Shown: positions 11,589 to 23,000 of the stretch, piece after piece
Position numbering within the stretch: position 1 is the stretch's first letter
Layout: each line of letters begins with the position of its first letter
Source of the DNA: Oscarella lobularis
Lineage: Eukaryota; Porifera; Homoscleromorpha; Homosclerophorida; Oscarellidae
Assembly (NCBI RefSeq): GCF_947507565.1
Contig: NC_089175.1
Coordinates: 2,779,733-2,843,732, forward strand
Reading direction: 5' to 3'
Length of the DNA stretch: 64,000 bases
The notes under the pieces: generated by a model
What the model saw: only the letters and a program-made list of their open reading frames with translations
Told to the model about the DNA's origin: nothing
The model's database searches: none
Position numbers and translations under genes: made by a program

Positions 11589-12416
11589 TCAGACACCATA
11601 CCAATGATCAAAGATTTCGAGGCACTCCTCCTTCGTTCTGTAACCCTGCAGGCGACCGTCGCTCGTGCACGTCGGATACGTGCAAGCGTGACGATAGAAC
11701 TTGTCTTTGCACTTATCAAAAGCCCTGTTAAAAAGTATCGGCTCAATTTGTAATAGGAATGTATATCGGAGCTCGACGCCAGCAGCCAGATATTCTGGAG
11801 TAGTCGATCCTCGAGGATTTTTAGCGCAACGCGGTAGATTGACTTCTTTGCATTGCTTTAGAGGATACGGCGGGTTTTTGGCCGGTAGCAATTTTTCTGA
11901 CATCGCTAGATACATAGCGATCATGGGCTCGGTGGCGGGATTTCGCATGGGCAAGCAGCTAAGCAATTTCTTATTTATCTACGAAAGAGATTCAGAGAGA
12001 AATTCGCGTATCGTTTTCTGTAGACGTACCTCTAGCGATTCCTCTTGACTTACAATTTCCGTTAGCGCCGCTGTCCCATTTTTAAAACAAACCGGTTGAA
12101 CCAGATCGGAGCAGAGCCGTTTGAACAGGTAGTGCTTGCAGTCTTTCGACACGGGCAGCACGAGCGTCTTTCGGTCGTAAATATTAGACAACGCTTTCAT
12201 GGGCAGATGAAATCTCGCCATATACGCTGGCATTGTCGTGTCGTTGCTTAGACCGTATTTCGTGTAGCACGACGTCATTGGCGATTTGACGCACTTGTCG
12301 ATAGGACCCAAGTCGTAGACAATGTCACTGTATGGCTTATACTTGACTCCAGCCGCTGTCGTCGCCGTCGCAATAGCGATGATGTAGAGAGCTCCACGAC
12401 ACGACCAGTGAATCAT
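11589..12416 (-). CDS. secreted Frizzled-CRD-like cysteine-rich protein, copy 1
   Basis: Two exons (12030-12416 and 11589-11978; 51-base phase-0 intron) encode 258 residues. The start chosen is the Met at 12416, shared by all three copies. It gives a signal peptide (MIHWSCRGALYIIAIATATT); an upstream in-frame Met at 12446 is not conserved. The mature protein has two Cys-rich modules, each with the spacing of a Frizzled-type CRD half: DKCVKSPMTSC with KDCKHYLFKRLCSDLVQPVC, then LSCLPM, QCKEVNLPRC and KCKDKFYRHACTYPTC with KEEC. It has no membrane segment, so it is secreted. It is transcribed divergently from the kelch-kinase gene at 12950 and duplicates together with it. The CRD assignment rests on Cys pattern and is moderate; another Cys-rich fold is possible. 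Confidence 0.72.
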
Positions 12417-12949
12417 TATTAATTGACTTGGCCGCGACTTGCACACGAATGCGCCCGTGAGACGCCTCTTTATTTTTATGTATACTAGAGATAGGGTATG
12501 AGCTATTGCACGGAATTTTTACACGTTAAGTGTTATTAGCTGCGGGCAGCGCGGTATGATGTGCTGCACCACGTGCGGTCTAAGCACTGACAACTTCAGC
12601 GTCTATGGTGGTAATAAGAGACCATAGATCACGTCTTTTTGTGAGATTGTGCTCGTGCGCCCTTTCCAAGCACTCGAAAAATAGGCTCACGAGTAGTTTT
12701 CAATTTCAATCAAAGCCGCGTGCATATTGCACGAAATCTTTACGTGCTTCGTGCTATTGGCTCACATAGAGGTGCTGCGCTTTTATCAGTTAGGTTGCAT
12801 TCAGTAGATTTCTGAGCTTTTTTGCAGTCTTGAAACGTCTTCACTCTTGAGCCGCGTTTTTTTTTCGCTTTCTCTTTCGCGCGCAGCTCTGCTCTCTTTA
12901 TATAAAGCCGGATGTTACCCATTCATTTTCTCTGGTCCATACTATATCG
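12417..12949. promoter_or_regulatory. bidirectional promoter of CRD copy 1 and kelch-kinase 1
   Basis: The 533 bases separate two divergent start codons. A TATA box (TTTATATAAAG, 12897-12907) sits about 45 bases before the kinase ATG. Two direct copies of a roughly 35-base element lie at about 12508-12542 (gcacggaatttttacacg...) and 12729-12763 (gcacgaaatctttacgtg...). The same paired element and TATA box recur in both other intact units, so they are conserved beyond chance. Confidence 0.6.
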
Positions 12950-15900
12950 ATGTACAATATGATTTACCTCGTGCTTCTTTGCTTAGAAATGTCAATCGCA
13001 GTCTCAATGAGCGACAGCGCTTACAACAATTGGAAGCAAATAAAGTTCAAGATGGAATCGTCTCCTGCGTTAGAATTTCCAATAACGTCATTTCTCAACG
13101 TACATATCCCAAGCGGCACTCAACATGACGCTGTTCGTCAAGTCATGGTAGCCATAGAAACCCGAAAAAGAAACCCTGGTACGTTCTTTTTTGACATCAC
13201 CGCTAACTCTTGGCTCGATATAAAAGTCGAGGGCGAGCAACCGTCAATTGGAACGGAACCAACTGCAACCGCTTTTCCTAACTTAGAGGCCAGTCCGATT
13301 ATATTTTTCGGAGGAAATTCACACGAGAACGCCACGTGGCGCCTCGAAACGAACCAGGTGTCAGGTGTCACCGTTTTTCAGTGGAAACGGGGCGCTCCCG
13401 GTCCCTACCCGAGTAGAATTGGTCACGCAGCCGCAGCAATCGATAAAAAATTAATCGTTTATGGCGGAGTGGTAAAGCAATATGCAGGTCATTTAGCCCC
13501 ATTAGTCCTATCAGATATGGCATCCTATGACATTGATAAGGACGAGTGGTCTGACCTTCCCCAAATGAATGAGGGGCCCTGCGCGCGCTGGTCACAAAGC
13601 TACGCCAGCGTGTTTGACCGTTACTTGCTCATAGCAGGGGGGTCGTTTTACGTTGCTGAACTCTCACCGGATGGATTTGCTTATGACGTTAGAACGAATA
13701 TGTGGCATCACTTGCCAGATATTTCTTCTAAAGACGAAAATACAATCGTTTGCAGTACGGGCGTTTTTCGCCGGTACGAACAAGACGCTCACGACTGGGT
13801 TTTGCTAACTAAGGAAGACTTCACGAAAAACTCGGAACACTTCAGCTGCCGTCCCGAAGAAAAAATGTCGTTCACTTCTTCAGTTCTAGTATACCGGTTT
13901 TCCTCAAATAACGTTACTCGCGGTCAGTGGTTGACAATAGGAGTGTCCACTACTGTTTTTCCCAACATGCCCCAGAAGAAATTTAGCCATGGCGCGCTTC
14001 CACAAGTTAGACTCAAGGACGACACAGTTGCTATTATGTATGGCCGAACCGTAATGGATTCGACGACATTCGAGAACGGCATGTGGTTCTATTTGTCGCA
14101 AAAGCAGAACTATAATTGGGAAATTTTGCCAAGAAGCCAGGAGCCCGGACCGCTCGCAGGTTTTACGTTTACGGTTGCTAACGATAGGAAGCACGTATAT
14201 ATTTATGGAGGATTTCGTGCTGCAACTTCTGCAGGTACAGCTGGAAATGTCGACGGAACTGCGTGGAACATGATTGTCAATTTTTCGATAGATCCTGGAG
14301 TTTACAAATGGGAGAGATATCTTCCTGCTACGTCTGTATGCACCAGACTAGGATTTTATGATGCTTGGCATTTAGCTAATAACTTTCGTTTTTCCGGGGA
14401 GATGTTGTCGTCGATGTCAACTCTCCGAGGACATACTTCCGTGGCAATTCGAATGGACAAAGACGTAAGGACAAATTGTCTACTTATCTTTGGAGGAGTC
14501 TTCTACTATGAAACAACTGACCAATTGGCCTTGGTCTGTCCAGAGTCGTTTCTCTTTAGAGTTTTTCGTCGTCCGGAGGGGAGACGCAGATGGATGACTT
14601 GGCCCAGTGATAGGGCGTTTCATTCGGCAGTAATCGACGGATCGACAATGTTCATATTTGGCGGTGTGCGTTTTAAAACGTTCAGGTCTATTGACGTGAA
14701 GGCGTTTCTAGCTGAAGATTTGTGGAGCCTGACGTGGAATCAATTCAACTTTTCTTCAAATTCCGTTTGGACGAGGTACGTTGCAAGCGAATGTCCTCCG
14801 ACTCGGTTTGGTCACACGGCCGTCGTAGCGTTTGACGTACGAACAAAACAAAAGCAGATGCTAATATTCGGAGGAACTGACTTTGATTCAACGTTTCGCG
14901 ATTTATGGCAGTTCACTCTGCCTTCTGGTCCTTGGAGTCAAATTCTCTACACCGCCGACTCTCGTAGCAGACCAAATTTAGGCTTGCGTCATCCCACTGC
15001 CGTCATGAGCGGCCGACAAATGTTGGTCTACGGAGGATGTCGAGAACGCCACAGAAAAATCTCAGATAGAATCGATCCCATCGATCTTCAGTGTCCCAAA
15101 AATCGCGTATCAGATTCTTTACTTGCGTTTGACATGTACGAAAGACATTGGAGAACATTGCAGCCGTCGAACGACATGCCAGCGCGATATTTCCACGGAA
15201 TGGTTTTGTTTGAGAACAAGTTACTCGTGTACGGCGGAATAGGATCGGACGGTGCTGTCGAGGACACGATTTTGACACTTCAGCCCGGCTGCAATCCGGG
15301 CGAGGAGGGTGACTTCTTTACCAACGGTTGTCGTCCGTGCGACGTGGGTTATTACAGCGACAGTGGCGGACCTGCATGCGATAAGTGCAGTTTGTTTTTC
15401 AGCACAAAGTCGCACGGCTCGTCGAGCTTGACCAACTGTTCGGAGTGCAGCGAAATATGCGACTTCGGAGGGACGTGTGTGGCTACGAGACCGAACATTG
15501 AGTACGAATGTCATTGTCGATTTCCATTCTCGGGTAATACGTGCAAGAGTTTTTGGCCACTGCTCGTGTTTACGGCTTCCGTTCTCGTTTCAATTGCCGT
15601 GATCTTTCTGATCTACAAAATTGTGCAGTACGTGAAGAGGGCACGACGCGACGCTGAGAATCTACAGGAACGCGAGAACGAGATCGGTGATCTTCTAGAA
15701 GGATGGCGAATTGAAGGTGACGAAATTAAGTTCGTGGAGAAAATTGGCGAGGGCGGATTTGGCGAAGTTTGGCTGGCCGAGTATCGCGAGATGCAAGTAG
15801 CCGTTAAGATTCTCAACGAAAATGAGCGACTATTTGTTGACAACTCGAACGAACTATTTCAACAAGAAATCGACTTCATGAGACATCTTCGTCATCCAAA

Positions 15901-16675
15901 TATTGTACTATTTCTCGGAGCAGGATCGTTCCAAACTGACGGTAACCTATTTCTCGTCACGGAATTCGTTTCACGAGGATCTCTTCACGGTGTACTATTG
16001 GATGGGTCGACTTCGCTTACAGTCAATCAGAAGATCAAATTTTGTTTGGATTCAGCGAATGGAATGCGTTTTCTTCACGAGCTGAATCCACCTCGAATTC
16101 ACAGAGACTTGAAGGCGGCGAATTTGTTGGTAAGCCAAAACTGGGTTGTCAAAGTGAGCGATTTCGGTACGGCAAGACGTCTTTTGAAATCATCGAAAGA
16201 TGAAATGGACAGAGAAATTTCGGCTGGCGACCAGTTTCCGTTATCCGATTCGGATGACGAGACCCAGCCGTTGCTTCTAGCTCGATACAAGAATATGTCT
16301 TGGCGACACGGAACGAGTCTGTGGAAAGCACCTGAGCTACTTATGCAGCAAGCCTATGGAGCCTCTGTCGATATTTATAGGTACACGGTATATAATCTTA
16401 TGTTGATAACATCTTGATATGATTTCATACACAGTTTTGGAATTGTAATGTGGGAGATCTTCTCTCGACGAAAACCATATGACGATCGGCGCTTGCCACA
16501 GCATCTGAACAGCTTAGTGGAGCTTATTTGCGAAAAGGGCATGCGACCTACGGTGACGTCAGAGTGGCCACGAGGAATTATAGAACTAATGAGAATGTGT
16601 TGGCAACGCGAACCAACCTCAAGGCCAACGTTTCGAAATATTTCCAAACGCTTGGAAACATTGCAGAATTCTTAA
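12950..16675 (+). CDS. receptor TKL-type kinase with kelch and EGF ectodomain, copy 1
   Basis: Two exons (12950-16380, 16435-16675; 54-base phase-2 intron inside the kinase) encode 1223 residues. Signal peptide (MYNMIYLVLLCLEMSIAVS). The ectodomain of about 800 residues carries repeated kelch signatures (LIVYGG, LLIAGG, VYIYGG, LLIFGG, MFIFGG, MLIFGG, MLVYGG, LLVYGG), expected to form one or more beta-propellers. Next are a Cys-rich ephrin-receptor-like module (GCRPCDVGYYSD) and an EGF-like module (CDFGGTC...ECHCRFPFSGNTC), then one membrane segment (near residue 870) and a kinase domain: GEGGFGEV about residue 933, AVKIL lysine, HRDLKAANLL about 1051, DFG about 1071, GTSLWKAPE, and MCWQREPTSRP. 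All catalytic residues are present. HRDLKAAN and the APE region fit the TKL group; substrate specificity is not determinable. It shares its promoter with the CRD gene upstream. Confidence 0.9.
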
Positions 16676-17040
16676 TTTTAGTTATTTCCCCGAACACCAC
16701 GGCGTGAGCTGATACATAATAAATTCACCTAAAGGGGCAGAAGTTAGGGCTAGGGAGGGGTAGCTCTGTGTCGCATGAAAGGTCAAATTAGCTAATTGTA
16801 TGATTTTGCAGAAAATAATGCATGCCATGGTTAGGCAGTGTGATGCACATTATGCACATCGGCTTTCCTAAAATTAGAAATAGATACCGTGTTGAGGGTG
16901 TTCGGGGATCACTTGATGTCTCACAAAAGGCCAAATCATTATCTAGTAGATATCTATTCAGTCTCACGTGATCGAAAGTGAGTTAAGTGACACGTTCTGT
17001 TTACTCTGAACGGGAGCGACACGGCTGGAGAAAGAAGACG
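16676..17040. other. intergenic, no gene seen
   Basis: No coding signal. The unit here lacks the ATP6V1A-derived tail that follows the other kinase copies, so the ankyrin-ROCO gene appears to have replaced or been inserted at this junction. Confidence 0.5.
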
Positions 17041-20000
17041 ATGGGCGAGAAAAGACACGTGCCTTCTTCTCTCGCCAGTCTCTGTAGGCCAATCGTCCTT
17101 TTCCGGGCAGTCAGAAGTGGCGATCACATCGAAGTGAAGCGCCTTATCGTTGAACTAGGAATTTCCGTTGACAGCAGAGGACCTTTGGAGGATATTGACA
17201 ATGTTTGTGTAATTTCGGGCATCTTTCTTTGTCGGTGATCGAGTTTTCTTTATGCAGTTCGAAGTGTCTGCTCTGCATTTGGCTTGTTCGCTCCGAAAGG
17301 AAGAGATCGCCGCAGTTCTCATCGATTTGGGAGCAGATACTGAATCGAAAAGCGATGTGGGAAAATAGAAGGAATGAGATTAGTAATGAACTCTCTGATA
17401 TACACAGAAAGGAGGTACACCTCTGTTCTATGCCTGCCAAATCGGGCTAGTATCAATTGTGAAAAAGCTCATCGAAAAACAGTGCAACGTTAATCTAAGA
17501 AACGAAGTAGGAATGTTTTATTCTTATAGATCGGATTTTACGATTTTCTGTGTAGGATTGTGTAACCGCGCTTCATCTTGGCTGTGAATCAGGAAATGTT
17601 GAGGTTTGTTCCTCTCTTCTCGACAACGGAGCATTGATTGAAGCAGCAGATGAAGTTCGTAATGGGTAGCTTAATTATGTACTATTGACTGATTCTAATA
17701 GGACAAGAAAACTCCTTTGCATTGGGCATGTGAGTGGAACAAGTTAGACGCAGTCAAATTACTAATTAGCCGTGGGGCTGATACTGAAGCCAAGGATGAT
17801 GTAACCAGTTTTGCAATGTTAATATGTGTCAGAAGACACTATATATTTGTCATAGTGCAAAAGAACTCCTTTCCTGGTTTCATGCGAGTCTGGAAATGTT
17901 GAAATCATGAAATACTTAGTTGAAAATGGATGTGACACGAAAGCGGAGAACAAGGCGAGCATGGAATAAATCTTCTGATAACGTAGCAGTAAAGGATGTT
18001 TTGTTAATTAAATAAGATTGGAGTAGGTGCATTACATCTGGCGTGTGGCGAAGGTGAGACGGAGGCAATGTATTGGCTTGTTTCTAACGGATTCAATTAC
18101 TGTGATACTGGGAAGGTAATCACTATACAAATGATGTAGATGTCGTAGGAGAGTCATTTGAACTATAGTGGGGTCAGACAACTCTTCACTACGCATGTGC
18201 AGAAGGTCATTTAGAAGTAGCAATGATGCTTGTATGTGAGCACGGTCTACATTTGGAACAGAGAACAGAGGTAGAAAATAGCTATATTTGTCATATTATC
18301 TAATTAGCATTTATTAGGATGGAATGACGCCGTTTTTGGATGCTGTAATAAGTGGCAATGTTAAACTAGTAAAATGGTTGCACGAACAACGTTGTAAGAT
18401 GTCAGTCAGAGATCAGGTTATTGGATAAAGTGGGATAAGTATTGCAATGTGATGTATATTTAATTGCACAGAGCGGAAATACTGCTCTTCATTTGGCCCT
18501 CAAGCATTTAAAAGAGGAAGTTTTTTTTACTTATTTGAACATTTTTTGGAGAAATGTAACGAAAACGCCGGACTCGTATCAACGGCAAATGTAAGATTGA
18601 ATTCTCCGTATAAGATATCGTGTCCATATTTAATTAATTTGCCAGGAAATATCCACACAAAGAAACGTCTTTGAATTGGAGTCAATCAACGATGTTTGTT
18701 AGCTATTATTGCTACTGTTACCGACTTTCGGCCGTTTTTGACTTAGGCTGGAGAGACCGTTTTTCTCGTCGCTTGCAAAGAAGGATTGCAGAAAGTCGTC
18801 CAATTTCTGTGTGAAAAGAGTTGTAATTGTCGTGCAAAAGATAAGGTATAGTGTACTGGTAAGCGATTAAACGCTTGAACTGCAAATTGTAGAACGGAAA
18901 ATCGGGTCTTCATTTAAGCTGTGAAAACGGGCACATGAGAACAGCAGACTATCTCATGAAGACATTTGGGTTGGATCCCGAAGAAACAGATAATGTACAT
19001 GATGTTGTAATGAATTGGCGTTATTTTAATTAAATACGGTAGATAAACGAAACGTCGTTGATGAAAGTGTCTAAAGGCGGTAACGTGAATGCAGCCAAAC
19101 TTCTGCAGAAAGCAACACAAAGAGACTTTTCAGAAAATTACAAGGTTGTCATAAATTTGAAATATTATGTAAACGACGGATTTCTTCAGAATCGTTCACC
19201 CACTCTTCTTTTTGCCTGTAACTCAATGCCTGAAGCAATTGATAAAGTTAGCGTAATGATTTGCTTAATACGCTATTGACTATGCTAATGTTTAACAAAG
19301 ACCGTTTTTCTTCTTGCTTGTAAAAACGGATTTTACGAAGTTGTCAAGTCTCTATTAGAAATAGACTGTTACCGGCTTGCAAATGATAAGGTATTGAATT
19401 TTAATTAAGCGACGAAAGCGTCTGTTTGTACCGTACCGTAGAGCGCTATGTTGGGTCTTCATCTGAGCTGTGAAAATGGACACACGTCAACGGCGGAGTA
19501 TCTAATGAAAGAACTTGAGTTAGATTTCAAAGGGATAGATGATGTACGCAGTATTGACTTTGATTAACGTCTAACGTTGTTTTAACAAGATGAACGAAAC
19601 GCCGTTGATGAAAGCGTGTAGAGGTGGCCACGCAGTTACAGCCGAAATGTTGCTGAAAGCGGGAAAGTGGAATTTGCATGCAAAGAATAAGGTTCCAGTT
19701 GTCTGTTATAAATGCATAATTGTTATGTGTTTTTTGCAAAGCATGGAGAAAACGCTTTGCATTTGGCTTGCAAAAATCGGCATGGTGCTAAAGTGGCGCA
19801 TTGTCTAATCTCTTCTGGACTTATTTCAGACGAACTTGATTATGTAAGAATTTTCACTTCCTTTATTTACATTGTTTTCATATATTGTTTTTAGAACGGA
19901 CGGACTCCTTTAATGAATGCTTGTAGCAGCGGACTGTTGTTAATAGTTCGTTTACTCGCCGAGTCGGATGAATTCTCTTTAAATCAAAAAAATCGGGTAT

Positions 20001-23000
20001 GTATCTCATCTTTCTGAAATATATATCATACTTTTTCCTTGTGTTGTAGATGGGACAAAGTTTGCTTCACTTGGCCTGTATATCTGGCCATGATGACGTT
20101 TCGCAATTTTTGATTGAAAGAGGTGCAATTACGGATGAAAGAGATGAAGTATAACAGTGATTTAATTAATTATTATTTGGTCTTATTTGGTATCAAATTA
20201 GATGGGCTACACACCTTTGGCACGCGCATGCCAAAATGGACTTCTTGTCGCTGTTAAATATTTAGTAAAGATGGGACATTCCGTGTCTTGGAAATGTCAG
20301 GTGATGGTAGAAGTTTATGCACTAGTTATTTTAAATAACCTAGCAATACTGTATTTAGTTTAACAGCAGCAGTCTTTTACATTTGACCTGCGATAAAATT
20401 GGCCACGTTCAAATCATACAATGTCTTGTTCAATCTGGTGCTGATTTTGATGAAAGAGATAACGTAACGTGTTTTGATTTACACTGATGTCAAGCGCGAC
20501 TTTTTTTTAATAGTATGATGAAACTCCTCTAATGCTAGCGAGTAGGCGAGGATTTATTTCTTCTGTTAAGTTTTTTTGTTCTATTGGATCTTCTCTCGTG
20601 GCGATGTCGAAGGTATATATATATATATATGGTGAGCGCGCATTAATCTGTAAGAGACATCTACTTTCTATGAAAGAGCGGTTTGAGTCCTTTGCATTAT
20701 GCTTGCAAATATGGGCATACAAGTGTGGCAAACTTTATGATTGGTAAATATATTGAGCAGGACGTTTGCCTGAACAAACCTGATAAAGTTGGTATTATAC
20801 TGATCTGCGCTTCTTGGGTGTCTTATTCTCATTCCAAGATTAACAAAACTTCTTTGGTTTACGCTTATGAAAATGGAATGTTATCTGTTGTACAGCAACT
20901 CGAGGCTAGAGGATGTTCTTTACATGTGGTAAGTTACTTTGTGTTTTTATAGTGTTTCAGAAGTTCTTACTTGTGCCAAAAAGTTATGCATGCAACCGAA
21001 CATTGACTTGACCAGTCTAATCATTATACTTTCAGCTACTTTTGAAACGTAGAAACGTCTTTCGTTTCTCATTTAGGATGATGCTTTGCTGACGTCAGCC
21101 TGTATACGCGGGTCAACCGCAACATTAAATCACGTTTTTAAGCGTCATACATCTGTAGTTTGGGTAAGAGATGTGCGGCGTGGGTTGTCCGCGTGAGCAG
21201 ACACTTTCTTTTCTAGGATGTCTGGAAATATTTTTCCAAAGCGTGTGAAAAGAAACGGGTTGACGTAGCAGTTTTTTTGATAAAATTGTTTAGCAAGTTA
21301 CTTGTTGAGGTATAGTTCAGAATGAAATGCATGCAATTCCTGCAAATCGTGTGATATATAGGGTGGAAGAGATGCTTTGTTCATCGCATGTAAACAGAAC
21401 TCTCTTTGCGTCGCTGATCATCTTATCAAGCTTGGCTGTTCAGTCAATCATAAGACTAGCGTAACGTACTTTGTTGTTGTTTTGCAGTTATTAGTATTAT
21501 TTTGCAGAACGGCGAAAGTTTGTTGCATTTTGCTTGCGAAAAAGGTCACGTAGGCATTGTCCACCTGTTTCTCGATGCCGGAGCAGCCGCAAATGAAGTA
21601 GACAAGGTAATGTTTTGTCGCTGGCGTCAAAAAGTGCATGTATAAATTATTACTGAACTGAAGGCGGGAGAAACCGTTTTGAGAGCGGCTTGTAAGAAAA
21701 ATCTCTTGTCCGTTGTTGCTCGTCTTATTAATAGCGGGTGTTTACTTAAAGAGAAAAGAAAAGTAAAAAGTAGTGCGGTTTTTGGACATTTTGACTTACA
21801 ATCTGAACGCGCAGAAAGAAGAGACTCTATTGCATGTAGCAGGTGGAAGGGACGTAGCTCAGTTTCTTGTTAGAGAAGCAGATTTCATGCTTAACGCAAT
21901 AGATTCGGTGAGCGTTTTAGTTTTAAAACCTTAATTACGTGGTTTATCCTTTTTGTCATTAGAATGGGAATACTCCATTAATGGCAGCATGTCAAAGAGA
22001 ACATTTTAAAGTTGCTAACTGGCTGATAGAAAACGGGAGTTCAGTCAATCAGAAAAACGAGGTACCTCTTAGCTGTCGTGCATGGAATTTGTTGTGAAAA
22101 TGAAACCTGGCGCATAAATGTATGTAACCAAGCAGCTATTACAGGATGGGCCGCAAAACTTTATATTTTCCTTGTTATCGATGAGCACTTGACTGAAAAT
22201 ACTTTCTAGATGTAACTGCATATGCCCAGTGCAAAAGCGTGTTACAATATAGATTATAAAGTATCTTTTACTTTTTCAGTTTGCTGAATCTCCATTCTCT
22301 TGGTTTTTGGAACACTGTTGGACAAGCATAAATCCTTTTGGAATTTTTGATGGATTAACAGTTGAACGATTTGTTTTAGCGGGTGCTGATGTGTCTTCTA
22401 AATCAAAGGTACATTCCAATGATTCGAATTTTTTTTGTTGGGATTTTTTGCAGCGTTCGAAAGTAAATGTACTACATGTGGTAGCACGGACAGTTTTTCA
22501 AAATGGCGAAAAAGCGTGCCGCTTTTTTCTAGACAAAGGCGCAGATCCGGATGCTCAAGATAAGGCAAGGCTTAAGAAACACGCACTATTCTAAGAAACG
22601 CCCAAAACATTCATTAGGAATAGATTGTTGTTACGTGCATAAGTTATCTGTACTCATTCAAATCTCTTGTCTTAGCGAACCGAACAGACATGGTTCGTTC
22701 CTGCACTGATTAGATTTAATAACTGTTGTTAAATAACTTGAACTTAATTAAGATAACAATGTAATGTTGATATCCTTTACAGAGTGGAAAAGTTCCCTAC
22801 GAATACGCTGATGGAAATAAGAGAAAGATTTTGAGAGAGGCTTGGGTAAATGGGCGTTATCACTGCAGTAAGTTCAAAAACCGAACTTTTCTGCTCTCTT
22901 CAGGCAAAACGTCGATATTCGAAATTGGAAGAGTTGGGCGAGAGTAAGCCTTCAAAGATCAAAGTTTGTCTAATAGGCAAGGTCGGCGCTGGGAAGACGA

